Assembly (NCBI RefSeq): GCF_903181435.1
Contig: NZ_CAEUHO010000001.1
Location: 558,001 to 622,000 of the forward strand
Length of the DNA: 64,000 nucleotides
Direction: 5' to 3'
DNA from: Bacteroides acidifaciens
GTDB lineage: Bacteria; Bacteroidota; Bacteroidia; Bacteroidales; Bacteroidaceae
Below, piece after piece: positions 1 to 9,522 of the stretch. Every line of letters begins with the position of its first letter. Within the stretch, counting starts at the first letter, position 1. Position numbers and translations under genes: made by a program. The notes beneath the pieces are model-generated. The model did not search any database, was not told the origin of the DNA, and saw only the letters and a list, made by a program, of their open reading frames with translations.

Positions 1-402
1 AGATGTTATTCTGAATAATTCGGATAAATTAATTTCCTCACCAAAAGATAAGGCTAGTTGTTCATAAGAATCTATCTGCTTCAATGTAAATGAAAACTGA
101 TAGTTAGGTTTCAACACATTATTATCTTGTAGCTTTTTTTGAATAGCCTTAAGCATATTATCGTATGAAGGTGTAATCGTTTCGGATTTTAAAGGCAAAC
201 TATAGCTGATTGTAATGGGATTCATTGGCACATTAAAAAGTTGATGTACATCGTTGACATCATTTGCTTTCATAATACCACCAATGAATGCTTTATAAGG
301 ATTTTTGACCGCAAACTTGGTTGACGTATACTGATTATTTTGAGCAAAACTGCTAACATGGAGAATAGAGAAGAATATAATGTATATTATTGCTGCTTTC
401 AT
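1..402 (-). CDS. Secreted protein, possibly CDC-like (thiol-activated cytolysin family), 3' end outside window
   Basis: The first 134 codons of a gene running off the left edge of the window. It starts with a clear signal peptide (MKAAIIYIIFFSILHVSSFAQ). The mature part contains NPYKAFIGGIM, NPITISYSLP, TPSYDNMLKAI and SYEQLALSFG. From memory this order resembles the N-terminal part of thiol-activated cytolysins and Bacteroidetes CDC-like proteins: a 'PGA' segment, then 'NPI.I..DLP', then 'P....V..AI', then 'SYxQL..xfG'. The undecapeptide and membrane-insertion regions would lie outside the window, so a pore-forming role is inference. It follows the upstream lipoprotein gene by 10 bp, so the two are probably co-transcribed. 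It could also be an unrelated secreted beta-rich protein. Confidence 0.4.
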   Translation of the reverse strand, partial: MKAAIIYIIFFSILHVSSFAQNNQYTSTKFAVKNPYKAFIGGIMKANDVNDVHQLFNVPMNPITISYSLPLKSETITPSYDNMLKAIQKKLQDNNVLKPNYQFSFTLKQIDSYEQLALSFGEEINLSELFRITS

Positions 403-412
403 GTTTTCTATA

Positions 413-1132
413 TTAAAGTTTAACTTCCGAGATTAATTCAAATGTGTACTGTACTTTTAGCCACGCCACCTGATTATTTAGAATGTTACTGCTTCCACCC
501 AAATACGTAACTAGTTCGGAATATGATAATAATGAGAAATTCTGTCCTATCACCGACAATGAGCCATGAATATTGCTATCCTTTACCCAGAAGAAACCTG
601 TATTAAGGATAAGTGTGGCTTCTCCGTCCCTACTTCCACAATAGTCCCATGTTCCAGTAACGCTGTTGTACAAATACAAATCACCCTTATTCCATTCGGC
701 TTTATAGCCCTGAATTAAACCACCTCGCTTTATGATTGATACAGAATCATTTCTGAATATAATTTTTTCAGGTTGAAACATTGCTACACGATCCCCAAAA
801 TACTGACTGGACTTATCAATATCTATCACTCCAGGTTCCTGCCCAGCTGGTTTATACTGTAATTCCACAATATTCATGGATTTCGGGTAATAACTCAAAC
901 CGTCTATTGATGGCTGCTCAATGCTCTTGCGGTTATCATCAGAGCAAGATGTAGCTACAATTGCCACAAACAATATTAATAACAAAGGATTTAAATGCCG
1001 CAATATTGCTTTATCTCGCCCAATAATCTGCCGGCATTGTCTACTTAGGTTTACAGAAGAAAATCTAGATGTCCTTTTAGATATGCTATCTAATGTTACT
1101 AATAGGGATGATAGTGCTTTTCTTTTTATCAT
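413..1132 (-). CDS. Hypothetical lipoprotein upstream of the CDC-like gene
   Basis: Of 239 codons from the ATG, the recognisable lipoprotein signal starts only near residue 45: a hydrophobic run LLLILFVAIVATSC followed by SDDN. A TTG at 1001-1003 would give a normal-length signal peptide, so the real start is uncertain and the ATG at 1132 may be wrong. The mature part (about 175 residues) is rich in aromatic and beta-type residues (GTWDYCGSRDG, LNTGFFWVKD) and matches no family I know. It sits 10 bp before the possible cytolysin-like gene. An accessory or self-protection lipoprotein is possible but not shown. The region is visibly AT-rich compared with the housekeeping genes to the right. Confidence 0.6.
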   Translation of the reverse strand: MIKRKALSSLLVTLDSISKRTSRFSSVNLSRQCRQIIGRDKAILRHLNPLLLILFVAIVATSCSDDNRKSIEQPSIDGLSYYPKSMNIVELQYKPAGQEPGVIDIDKSSQYFGDRVAMFQPEKIIFRNDSVSIIKRGGLIQGYKAEWNKGDLYLYNSVTGTWDYCGSRDGEATLILNTGFFWVKDSNIHGSLSVIGQNFSLLSYSELVTYLGGSSNILNNQVAWLKVQYTFELISEVKL

Positions 1133-1498
1133 TGCTAATATTTTTATAATAAGTATATTATATATAATATTTATCTTGCCTAAATATGTTTTGCTTGCAG
1201 GGGGTACTTAATAAACGTATCAAAAACAGGAATGTTCTCATACATACCCAATATTACTCCTAAAAACTGATATTTAATACTTCCATTATATATTTCCTTC
1301 CCTGCGATAAATCTCTTTACACAAGTTAAATACTAAAATATTGCATAATAGGTGTTGAAGGTAACGATAAGCAATGTGAAAGTCTGGTTGCACCATACTC
1401 GCAAGAAAATATATGTATTAATGAACGGTAAATAATAGAAGAGAAGGTGGGAACGGAGAAGAATATGGAAGATGATGTGAGAAGATACCCGGTCGGAA
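1133..1498. other. AT-rich intergenic region, no gene recognised
   Basis: Long runs of A and T, stop codons in most frames and no RNA gene or clear terminator. No good Bacteroides -7 element is visible for the leftward gene. It separates the leftward lipoprotein gene from the gene remnants at about 1,500. Confidence 0.5.
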
Positions 1499-1696
1499 GC
1501 TCCTTTGTTTCCACAGGATAAATACCGTTTGAACTATAATCTTTATTTTTACTCTTTCCCCAGTCTCTATTGGGGAAGAGGATACGATAACGGAGCAAAT
1601 TCCGATAATGAGAGTGAATATAAACGGTTTCAAGCACAGGCGAAAGTAGACTTCATGTTCCGTATGGCAAAGAATTTCTATATCGGGCCGATGTTA
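1499..1696 (+). pseudogene. Internal fragment of a BamA/TamA-like outer-membrane protein
   Basis: About 65 codons read PQDKYRLNYNLYFYSFPSLY, then WGRGYDNG and, further on, AKNFYIGPML. This is the pattern of the beta-barrel (surface antigen D15) part of Bacteroides outer-membrane assembly factors. There is no start, no signal peptide and no POTRA or C-terminal barrel strand. The frame is closed upstream (a TGA near 1478) and runs into unrelated sequence after about 1,696. It is a gene relic, not a functional gene. Confidence 0.55.
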
Positions 1697-2009
1697 CTAT
1701 CAGCTTTATGTGCCGTTTCTTATTTGGATGTCCGGCAGTTATCAGGAAACTCACCCTGAACACTGGCAAGCGGTAATGGAGAATAAGGATAAAGATGTGT
1801 CTTCCAGCAGTTCCTTCTTTCCGACCATGCTGGATTTGGGTGGAATAGAAACTCCTTATCGGGATGATTCGCAATCCGTGGCAACTTCGCTTTATCAGAT
1901 GAAGCCGAGAGCCTATTTGAACGACCATAACGAGCCTCGTCCGTTGGATGATTTGGGTATGAAGAAGCAGGATTTCCAAATACTGGAGCAAAAGGAAATT
2001 GATTATTAG
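1692..2009 (+). pseudogene. C-terminal remnant of an EptA-like phosphoethanolamine transferase / sulfatase-fold protein
   Basis: In a frame different from the preceding BamA-like fragment the sequence reads YVPFLIWMSGSYQETHPEHW, then FFPTMLDLGGIETPYRDDS, then YLNDHNE, and stops at 2009. A VPxxIWxS motif followed by a short 'TMLDL..I.T' helix and a 'YLNDHNE' tail is what I expect at the C-terminus of EptA-type enzymes that modify lipid A. Only about the last 105 of some 500-600 residues are present; the membrane and metal-binding parts are missing. An ATG at 1710 opens a short frame but is unlikely to be a real start. Confidence 0.6.
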
Positions 2010-2102
2010 CCGGTTATTATAATTTGTGCTAAAATTTGAACCCAAAAGCGGGATTGGCGTGTTATTTGCCGTATGATGTATGAACGATTAAATTCATAAA
2101 AC

Positions 2103-3068
2103 ATGGCCTATATAGATTATTACAAGATTCTTGGAGTAGACAAAAGTGCTTCTCAGGACGATATCAAAAAGGCTTTTCGTAAGTTGGCCCGGAAATATCA
2201 TCCTGACCTGAATCCCAATGACCCGAGTGCAAAGGATAAGTTTCAGGAAATCAACGAAGCCAATGAGGTATTGAGTGACCCCGAGAAACGTAAAAAGTAT
2301 GATGAGTACGGAGAACATTGGAAGCATGCCGATGAATTCGAAGCGCAGAAACGGGCGCAGCAACAAGCCGGTGGCTTTGGCGGTGCGGGTGGTTTCGGCG
2401 GATTTGGTGGTGGACAGGGATTCTCTGACGGTAACGGAACATATTGGTACAGTTCTGACGGTGAAGGCTTCTCCGGCGGTAATGCCAGTGGTTTCTCCGA
2501 TTTCTTCGAATCGATGTTCGGTGGGCATCGGGGCGGAAGAGGACAAGGTTCTGCGGGATTTCGTGGACAGGACTTTAATGCCGAACTTCACCTGTCTCTT
2601 CGTGACGCTGCCCAGACGCATAAACAGATATTGACTGTCAATGGCAAACAAGTGCGTATCACTATTCCTGCCGGTGTAGCCGACGGGCAAGTGATTAAAC
2701 TGAAAGGTTATGGAGCCGAGGGTATCAACGGCGGGCCTGCGGGCGACTTGTATATCACTTTCGTCATCGCTGAAGACCCGGTATTCAAACGCCTGGGTGA
2801 TGATTTGTACATAGATGTGGAAGTAGACCTTTACACAGCCGTGCTGGGGGGTGAAAAGCTGGTCGACACGCTGGACGGTAAAGTGAAACTGAAGATAAAA
2901 CCGGAAACCCAGAACGGTACGAAAGTCCGCCTGAAAGGTAAAGGATTCCCGGTTTATAAGAAGGAAGGACAATTCGGTGACTTGATTGTGACCTATTCTG
3001 TCAAGATTCCTACGAACCTGACGGACAGACAGAAAGAGTTGTTCCGCGAGTTACAGAGTATGAACTAA
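2103..3068 (+). CDS. cbpA: DnaJ-class co-chaperone CbpA
   Basis: A 321-residue class II J-protein. Residues 4-70 are a J-domain with HPD at 33-35, which stimulates the ATPase of DnaK. A Gly/Phe-rich linker follows (about 85-165, many GGFGG units), then the two beta-barrel substrate-binding domains and a dimerisation tail. The Cys-rich zinc finger of DnaJ is absent, which identifies it as CbpA rather than DnaJ. It acts in the cytoplasm. The next gene, cbpM, starts 6 bp downstream and encodes its modulator, so the two form an operon ending at the terminator at 3446-3486. Confidence 0.93.
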   Translation: MAYIDYYKILGVDKSASQDDIKKAFRKLARKYHPDLNPNDPSAKDKFQEINEANEVLSDPEKRKKYDEYGEHWKHADEFEAQKRAQQQAGGFGGAGGFGGFGGGQGFSDGNGTYWYSSDGEGFSGGNASGFSDFFESMFGGHRGGRGQGSAGFRGQDFNAELHLSLRDAAQTHKQILTVNGKQVRITIPAGVADGQVIKLKGYGAEGINGGPAGDLYITFVIAEDPVFKRLGDDLYIDVEVDLYTAVLGGEKLVDTLDGKVKLKIKPETQNGTKVRLKGKGFPVYKKEGQFGDLIVTYSVKIPTNLTDRQKELFRELQSMN

Positions 3069-3073
3069 AAAGA

Positions 3074-3397
3074 ATGAGTACTATGCAGACCGAATTAATT
3101 ATTGTCAGTGAATACTGTCACAAATGTCATATTGAGCCTTCATTCATAGATATGCTGGAAGAAGGCGGTTTGATTAATGTACATACCGAAGACGGCGAAC
3201 ATTATCTGCTTTTGTCGGAACTACCTAGCGTAGAGCGTTATAGCAGAATGTACTACGACTTGTCCATCAACATGGAGGGGATTGATGCCATCCATCATTT
3301 GCTGGAAAGAATGGAAGATATGCAGCGTGAAATGAGTTCGCTCCGCAACCAGCTTTTACTGTATCGGCAACGGGAAATAGAAGAGGTTGACTGGTAA
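3074..3397 (+). CDS. cbpM: Chaperone modulator CbpM-like protein
   Basis: A 107-residue protein of the MerR-like HTH / CbpM family. The N-terminal half (EYCHKCHIEPSFIDMLEEGG) has the short winged-helix-like pattern of CbpM, and the C-terminal half (from about residue 70, LERMEDMQREMSSLRNQLLL) is a heptad-rich coiled coil. In E. coli CbpM binds the J-domain of CbpA and inhibits it. The position 6 bp after cbpA supports the same job here. Confidence 0.85.
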   Translation: MSTMQTELIIVSEYCHKCHIEPSFIDMLEEGGLINVHTEDGEHYLLLSELPSVERYSRMYYDLSINMEGIDAIHHLLERMEDMQREMSSLRNQLLLYRQREIEEVDW

Positions 3398-3445
3398 AAA
3401 AACGAAGGCTCCGTTTGCACCAAACAGAGCCTCTATTCATATAAA

Positions 3446-3486
3446 ACAGAGGGTCTGATGGGATGAATCAGACCCTCTGTTTTTTT
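3446..3486. terminator. Strong intrinsic terminator between convergent genes
   Basis: A perfect 14-bp stem (ACAGAGGGTCTGAT with its complement at 3467-3480), a 7-nt loop and a T-run on the plus strand. It ends the cbpA-cbpM transcript and may also serve the leftward methionine sulfoxide reductase transcript, which stops at 3510. Confidence 0.9.
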
Positions 3487-3509
3487 GTATGATAATAGCA
3501 CAAATGATT

Positions 3510-3980
3510 TTATCCGATGTATGTACAAATTTCTTCCAGATAGTGTGCGTCAACCATATCGAAAGTATCCAGTGTATCACTGTCTATATCCAATACCCCG
3601 ATTACTTCACCCTGTTTTATTATCGGCACTACTATTTCCGATTTTGAATCCGAACTGCATGCTATATGTCCGGGAAACTGCTCTACATCAGGGACAATCA
3701 GTGTACGCGCCTCTTTCCAGGCTGTTCCGCAAACTCCCCTGCCGAGGCGGATGCGTGTGCAGGCGATAGGGCCTTGGAACGGACCTAGTACGAGTTCATC
3801 TCCTTTCACAATATAGAAACCTGCCCAAAAGAAACCGAAAGTCTGTTTTAGGGCCGCCGCAACATTGGCAAGGTTGGCTATGAAATCTGTTTCCGTGCTT
3901 ACCAGGGCATGTAGCTGAGGGAGTAATTCACGATATTTCTCCTCTTTGTTTCCTGTGTTGATTGATAAATTTTCTGCCAT
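3510..3980 (-). CDS. msrC: Free methionine-R-sulfoxide reductase (GAF domain)
   Basis: A 156-residue single-domain GAF protein. It has the signature GPIACTRIRLGRGVCG and FPGHIACSSDSKSEIVVP with three cysteines at 74, 84 and 108. Their spacing matches the three catalytic and resolving cysteines of the E. coli fRMsr (YebR), so it should reduce free methionine-(R)-sulfoxide in the cytoplasm with thioredoxin. It starts 7 bp after the DUF4132 gene and looks like the last gene of that leftward operon. Confidence 0.88.
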   Translation of the reverse strand: MAENLSINTGNKEEKYRELLPQLHALVSTETDFIANLANVAAALKQTFGFFWAGFYIVKGDELVLGPFQGPIACTRIRLGRGVCGTAWKEARTLIVPDVEQFPGHIACSSDSKSEIVVPIIKQGEVIGVLDIDSDTLDTFDMVDAHYLEEICTYIG

Positions 3981-3987
3981 ATCGTTC

Positions 3988-6900
3988 TTATTTGATTTGG
4001 TTCAGGATACTCGGGTCTTTTATCTTATCGTCTTCTGCGAAGAAGATTATCTTCGTCAATATCTCGGCGGTCTTCGGGTCTTCGTCTACAAAAGGCAGGA
4101 ACAGGCGTCCGCGGCTCTGCGAATGTACCGGAAGAACTGCAATTTGCGCACCGCCTTCCTGATGAATCACGCCGCTGCCCAAGTGGATGTTATATTTTCC
4201 CAGCTTGCCTTCGATATGGGCAAAGTTGCCTGTCACCTTCACATTATTGAGATGGAATAATGGCATAGTAAGTTCCACCAACACCCTGCGCATTTCGATG
4301 GTAGAGTGACTGGTTTCCGGGTCGACACTTCCGGCATGGGCTACACTGACCGCCAAATCCACGTCTCTCATCACTTCGGAGAATATAACGGGCGGAATCT
4401 CTGAAATATTCATCAGTTTGTAGTCCCTGCGGTTGTGGAAGCAGACAAATTCCAGTGTCGGAGCTTCGATGTCGGCAGGTGAGAACCAGTCTGCCATCGC
4501 GTAGATGGTGGCGATAATATTCTCTTTATAATATACCTTTTGAAGCCCGTCTTCATAATCGGCTACCCATCGGCGTCCTTTCAGGACGGCAACGGTTTTC
4601 CGGGGTTGAATCTGGTTTCCGGCATAGCGGCGGGTTTGTGTGGCTTTTTCCTCTTCCGGAGTCGGTATATACAGTTCGCGGAACACTTGCTTGAAAGGTT
4701 GGCGGATAGCTTTGTCGAACAGGAATTTCTGATACGTATGCCAGTCGCCGCTCGCGTACAGGTCGGTAGGATGGGCGATACGTAATTCGTCTTTTGGTTT
4801 CAGTGGGAAACAAACGGCATTCGCTGTCACCAACAATCCGTCGGTATAGAAACCTGTTTGTCCGTTACTGATAAAGACAAGATGCTTCAGTAATGGCCAG
4901 ATAACAGGATTCTGCATCAGTTTGCGAAGTTCGTTTTCTTCAAAGCGCGTACAGTCTTCCATAGCCTGTTCCAGCATGATACGCGAACGGGTATGTTGGT
5001 CTTTCAGTTTTTTGTGTACCGCTTTCAATTCTTCTACATACGGATGCTTTTTCAACTTGGTGGGCATGCTGTTGAGCTCTTTCCCGGCTTTGATTTGTTT
5101 CATCTCCGCCTTGCCTTCGTCGTTGATTTGTACATAGACTTCCACACCGTCTATCTCTTTCGGGGACAGGTAAGGGAGAAGTTCTTTAATCAGTTCCGTT
5201 TCCATGCTCCAGGTCAGGCGGGTGACGTCACCGTAACCGGAGTTGAGAGCCAGGTTTTGCAAAGCAATGGCCACTGCTTTCTTTTCGCTTTCCTGTCTTT
5301 GTGCTCCGAAGTCCTTGCTTTCTTTCAGGAACTTTTGCAGGAATTGGTAGCGTTCCAACAGTTCCTTATCCGCTTTTTTCCCTAATGGGATAAGGCCGTA
5401 GCTCATCAGCAGGTCTTTGTTGCGCTTGGCTGAGATTTCTTTCTTTATATCTGCCGCTTTCACTGCGCCGTTGGTGGCGTCGGCAAACTTGCGGGCACGA
5501 GTGTGGCTGTTGCTGCATGAGATATATTTGGCGGCATTGTAAACCACTTCAAAGCGTTGTTTGCCAATTGTCTTGAAAGCATCTTTGAACCAGCCGATGT
5601 CGAAAGCGCCTTCCCGAAGGTCTTCTACGGCTATCGGAGTATAGCGGGCGATAATTGCTTTTTTCTTGTCGTCGCAAGTCTCGTTGGTATGGGCATGGAA
5701 ATAGTAAGCTGCGCTTGTCAGTCCTTTCCATCCTGTTGCCTGTTCGGCAAGTTCTATCCATTGGGGAGCGAACATGGCGGCTTCCACTAGTCGTTCGTCG
5801 CTGATTTCGGCTTGTTTCGCCAGTTTCTTGAGATGGGCGCTTGTGTCTGTTGGCAACGGATAACAAGCATGGAGCAGGCTGCTCAATACTCCCCGTTTCG
5901 TGTTCCGCCAATTGTAGCTGTCGCGTATGAACGTATCTTTGCCGAACGCTTGCAGGATGCGTATGAATGTTCCGGCTCCATAGACACAGGTCAGTTCTTC
6001 TGCCAGGCGGGTCACTTGTGTCTCGGAATCTCCGCGTGATAGTTCTATCTCCAGAATCCGGTCGACTACCTTTTGCAATAACGGTCGGAATAGAGTGAAG
6101 TTGAAGTCTTTGATATAAGCGAACCGCTCTCTGTCCATCTCGTTGGAGCGACGGTTTTCATTCAATGCCAGAGTGATGTTCTTTATTTGTATGGGGGAAT
6201 TGACACGTCCTGTCAGTTCGCGATATATTTCTTCCGTCGGAATCAATCCCAGCATCCATGCACGGGCAAAGTCTGCGGATTGCAGATAAGAATTGGTTTC
6301 TTCAAGTTCGGGCGTGTGTTCCATATAGTTGGTGAGCTTATATAGCTGATAGCGCACGGTGAAGTAACGGGTAAACAGCTCATCGTCTATCGGTTTGCTG
6401 GGCATGTCAAGCCAGAATTGCACAAACTTATTGTTGTGTATCGGGTAAACAATGACTTTTTCTCCGTATTCCATTGAATCTCTGAGCCATGTATGCTTGT
6501 TTGTATATTGGCGGAAGATATTTTTTGTATTGAGCAATGGTGTTAGTTGGAGCAACATATTGGCGGCCATTCGCTGATAAACCGCTTCGTCTCTGTATTC
6601 GTAGGCCAGTGCGTCGATGATGTCTTCCATTTGGTCATAATAAGGCAATTTCCGGAGTACTTTCTGTAATCCGCGGTAACTGAAACCTGCATACATCTTG
6701 TTTATAAGCGGTTCGAAGCTATTGGCGGATTTGATATCGGCCTTTCTGTCTTCTTCATCCTCTTCGTCATAGTCATCATTCTCTTGGGCGACACCTGTTG
6801 ACGCTAGCATGAAACTCATCATCAATAAATTCTCGTAACTTCCGATTTCCCGTTCGTAGAAATCCATCCAAAGTTCCGGGAGTCCAAGACCACTTAGTCC

Positions 6901-9048
6901 ACCGTAGTTGCTCCATTTCATCAGTACGCTGTTACCCACTAGTCGCGCTTCTCCGTAGTCGTTTTTGAACTCATCGTTTTTGTGCGCGGCGATGTATTTG
7001 CTCAGCCTTTCGAACGTAAGTTTCGCTCTTCCGTAGCTGATAAACTCAAATGCTTTCTTGACATAGAACCCTTTATCCGGTGTGATTTCCGGCAGGCTGA
7101 CTTCCAATGTGGGATGGTACAGACCGAAACCGTTTTCTTTGGTATAGTGCTGCGTAGCTTTCTTCTCTGTTCCGTCGCCAATCAAGGACTCTATCAATAC
7201 CTTTTCTTTGGCATTTGGTTTTTGAATCTCTTTGATGGCAGGAAGAAGTTCCTGGTAGATGTCTTGCAGGTATTCTACGTTATGAATCGTCTTCATCATA
7301 TCCAGTCCCGCCAGGCGGCGTTCGGCAACCTTGTCTGTGACTAACCGGCGGATGCTTCCTGCCAGTTCTTCTTTCGGTTGCTTCATAAGCAGGTTGATGG
7401 CATTGATACGCATTTCGCTATATTTGAAACGTAGCAGTTCTTCTACTTTCAGGTTCTGCTCGGGCGATAATGCCATTCCGGACAATACTTTGTAAGCCTC
7501 GTTGCGTACATCCAGTGAGCGGTCGCCCAATGATTGGAGTATGTATTCTTCTTGCAGCGGACTGGTAGGCGGATTCAGGGCAATGCCGATATAGCTTGCC
7601 CGCATATAGGAATCAAGGGATGCCAGATAGCCGCAAAGCTCATCTTTCATGGCAGAATCATTCAGCATCCAGACGATATATGCCATCTTGAGGATAACTT
7701 CCGAACGGGTCAGTTGTGTATTTTCCCAAGGGAAGATATAGGGAGCATAGGTTTCTTTGGCTGAGATGGAGTGGTAGATTTGCTTTAAATATCCATAGTG
7801 ACGTACTGCTTCTTCCTTGTTCTCAAAGTAATCAGTGAATTTGGGGCCTTCACGTCCGCCATATCGGCTGAGATAGAAATTTGTAAGATAGAGCGGGAGA
7901 ATGGCCGCTACGACCGACGGGTCGTTGTGCCATTTTTCAAACGCTTCTTTACTGATGCAATAACTCATGCCGGAGTGTTGAGTACAGAGCAGGAAATAGA
8001 GGAAAGTCTGTACCTGATGCTTGGCTCCATTTTTGATAATTTCGGGTGCAAGTGCCTGGATATCGTTGGTATTATAGAACCCGATACTCCATAAAGCCAG
8101 ATAAAGTTCGACTGTATCTTTGCTTTGAAGGGCTTTGCGCGCTTGTTCCTGATTGTTCAGGAAGTGCAGGATTAGTTCTATATATTTATTGGTGACACGT
8201 TCGCTGCTGTCCTGTTCTCCGATGTCCGTACTTACTGCGATACCACGTTTCACGGAAGCAAAACGTTGGAGCCCGTTTTCATAAATCACCGTAAGCAGAT
8301 GAAGATAGCTCTCGGGACATCCTTCGTCCATCGTTTCCACGATAGCCTGTCGAAGTCCTTCCTGTAGTTTGGCAGCCAGCAGCAATTTTCCTTCCAGTTC
8401 CAGCAACGGACGATATCCGCTCATTGCGATAGCCTTGAGATGCCCCTGGTTGAGGCGGTTGGCGTTATTCTCGCTGGTCAGTACGTTATGCAGGTATTCA
8501 ATGACCGTTTGGTTACCTTCTGCTATTTGGGCGGCTGTCCAGTCCTCGCAGCTCATACAGTCTTTGTATGCTTCTATTTCTTCCGGTGTATTTCCACCGT
8601 TCAGTATGGCTTGTTCCGTAAAGCCGGTGGCACGCAACTTTAAGAATTGTGTAAGTGCGTCTATGATGTGGTTGAAGTGCAGATAAGGGTTGGCGGCACG
8701 TTGTGAACGCCGTGAATAGCCTTGAGTGTACGGGCAATGTACTTTGAGTTTCAGATAGGTGTGGAACAGGCGGGCATATTCATCCCCTAATATGTAACGG
8801 AGCAGTTTATTCAACTTTCCATCGAAAAGATTGTCTACGCTCTTGATTCTTTCTTCTTTGATGATGCTTATAATGCAGGGTTCCAGCTTGTCGCTATAAG
8901 TGCCGTACCGGGTATCCATATTAAAGTATAACATGAATATGTCAAACAAGGCGGCTGTCTCTTTGTCCAGGCTATTCTTCTTTTTGGTCAATCTCTCCAA
9001 GTATGGAAGTACCCGTTTGTTTAATGCTTCATTATAAATAAGTCTCAT
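3988..9048 (-). CDS. Giant DUF4132-domain protein
   Basis: A protein of 1,686 residues, no signal peptide and no membrane segment. Most of it is alpha-helical and repeat-like: residues about 480-600 look like HEAT/ARM-type helices (DRSLDVRNEAYKVLSGMAL). The C-terminus, with KIKDPSILNQI at the very end and HLGSGVIHQEGGAQIAVLPV before it, is typical of the DUF4132 family, to which E. coli YehI/MolR-type proteins belong. The biochemical role is unknown. It lies 47 bp after the small gene at 9096-9515 and 7 bp before msrC, in an apparent four-gene operon headed by a rhomboid protease. Confidence 0.8.
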   Translation of the reverse strand: MRLIYNEALNKRVLPYLERLTKKKNSLDKETAALFDIFMLYFNMDTRYGTYSDKLEPCIISIIKEERIKSVDNLFDGKLNKLLRYILGDEYARLFHTYLKLKVHCPYTQGYSRRSQRAANPYLHFNHIIDALTQFLKLRATGFTEQAILNGGNTPEEIEAYKDCMSCEDWTAAQIAEGNQTVIEYLHNVLTSENNANRLNQGHLKAIAMSGYRPLLELEGKLLLAAKLQEGLRQAIVETMDEGCPESYLHLLTVIYENGLQRFASVKRGIAVSTDIGEQDSSERVTNKYIELILHFLNNQEQARKALQSKDTVELYLALWSIGFYNTNDIQALAPEIIKNGAKHQVQTFLYFLLCTQHSGMSYCISKEAFEKWHNDPSVVAAILPLYLTNFYLSRYGGREGPKFTDYFENKEEAVRHYGYLKQIYHSISAKETYAPYIFPWENTQLTRSEVILKMAYIVWMLNDSAMKDELCGYLASLDSYMRASYIGIALNPPTSPLQEEYILQSLGDRSLDVRNEAYKVLSGMALSPEQNLKVEELLRFKYSEMRINAINLLMKQPKEELAGSIRRLVTDKVAERRLAGLDMMKTIHNVEYLQDIYQELLPAIKEIQKPNAKEKVLIESLIGDGTEKKATQHYTKENGFGLYHPTLEVSLPEITPDKGFYVKKAFEFISYGRAKLTFERLSKYIAAHKNDEFKNDYGEARLVGNSVLMKWSNYGGLSGLGLPELWMDFYEREIGSYENLLMMSFMLASTGVAQENDDYDEEDEEDRKADIKSANSFEPLINKMYAGFSYRGLQKVLRKLPYYDQMEDIIDALAYEYRDEAVYQRMAANMLLQLTPLLNTKNIFRQYTNKHTWLRDSMEYGEKVIVYPIHNNKFVQFWLDMPSKPIDDELFTRYFTVRYQLYKLTNYMEHTPELEETNSYLQSADFARAWMLGLIPTEEIYRELTGRVNSPIQIKNITLALNENRRSNEMDRERFAYIKDFNFTLFRPLLQKVVDRILEIELSRGDSETQVTRLAEELTCVYGAGTFIRILQAFGKDTFIRDSYNWRNTKRGVLSSLLHACYPLPTDTSAHLKKLAKQAEISDERLVEAAMFAPQWIELAEQATGWKGLTSAAYYFHAHTNETCDDKKKAIIARYTPIAVEDLREGAFDIGWFKDAFKTIGKQRFEVVYNAAKYISCSNSHTRARKFADATNGAVKAADIKKEISAKRNKDLLMSYGLIPLGKKADKELLERYQFLQKFLKESKDFGAQRQESEKKAVAIALQNLALNSGYGDVTRLTWSMETELIKELLPYLSPKEIDGVEVYVQINDEGKAEMKQIKAGKELNSMPTKLKKHPYVEELKAVHKKLKDQHTRSRIMLEQAMEDCTRFEENELRKLMQNPVIWPLLKHLVFISNGQTGFYTDGLLVTANAVCFPLKPKDELRIAHPTDLYASGDWHTYQKFLFDKAIRQPFKQVFRELYIPTPEEEKATQTRRYAGNQIQPRKTVAVLKGRRWVADYEDGLQKVYYKENIIATIYAMADWFSPADIEAPTLEFVCFHNRRDYKLMNISEIPPVIFSEVMRDVDLAVSVAHAGSVDPETSHSTIEMRRVLVELTMPLFHLNNVKVTGNFAHIEGKLGKYNIHLGSGVIHQEGGAQIAVLPVHSQSRGRLFLPFVDEDPKTAEILTKIIFFAEDDKIKDPSILNQIK

Positions 9049-9095
9049 GATTCTATTTGTTTTTAAGTGTTTTGTAGGATATTAGGATATAATGA

Positions 9096-9515
9096 TTACC
9101 ATAACCTTCCCGATAGCATAGCCAGCCGGATGAAGGTTAATGTGGAGTCTTCTTCTAGCAGGATGGGAGAGGATAAGTCTCCCGTTTCCGCATCATTGAT
9201 AAAGATACGGAAAATTCCGTCCTCGTATGATTGCAGGGCATTGGTGATTGCTTCGACTTCTGCGGCAGGTTTGCCGTTATAGTTTACTGCAAAACCAACT
9301 TTGCCGGAAGTTGCTTTATTTTCCACTTCTTCCTGTGTGAGGTATTTTAGTACTTCGCTTTGTTGCAAGCGTTCATTATATTCACAGACTTGCCAACTGA
9401 CGATGGCTTCAATCAACCCCTGTACATCGACAGGCGGAATAGGAAAATCGACAGGAATCTTTTCGATACTGCATTTTCGCTTTCCTAACTGTTTGACTTG
9501 GACATATACTCTCAT
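9096..9515 (-). CDS. Conserved small protein of unknown function in rhomboid/DUF4132 operon
   Basis: 139 residues from the ATG at 9513-9515 (MRVYVQVKQLGKRKCSIEKI). A longer reading to 9557 would overlap the end of the rhomboid gene, while this start lies 7 bp after its stop, so I chose it. No signal peptide or membrane segment. The C-terminal half (ETGDLSSPILLEEDSTLTFI) looks like a mixed alpha/beta domain. I do not recognise a family. The tight spacing on both sides says it is made together with the rhomboid protease and the DUF4132 protein. Confidence 0.75.
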   Translation of the reverse strand: MRVYVQVKQLGKRKCSIEKIPVDFPIPPVDVQGLIEAIVSWQVCEYNERLQQSEVLKYLTQEEVENKATSGKVGFAVNYNGKPAAEVEAITNALQSYEDGIFRIFINDAETGDLSSPILLEEDSTLTFIRLAMLSGRLW

Positions 9516-9522
9516 ATTCTCT

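Noticed and set aside
2094..2972. 292-codon open frame antisense to cbpA
   Set aside because: Arises from the Gly/Phe-rich repeats of cbpA; no motif of its own.
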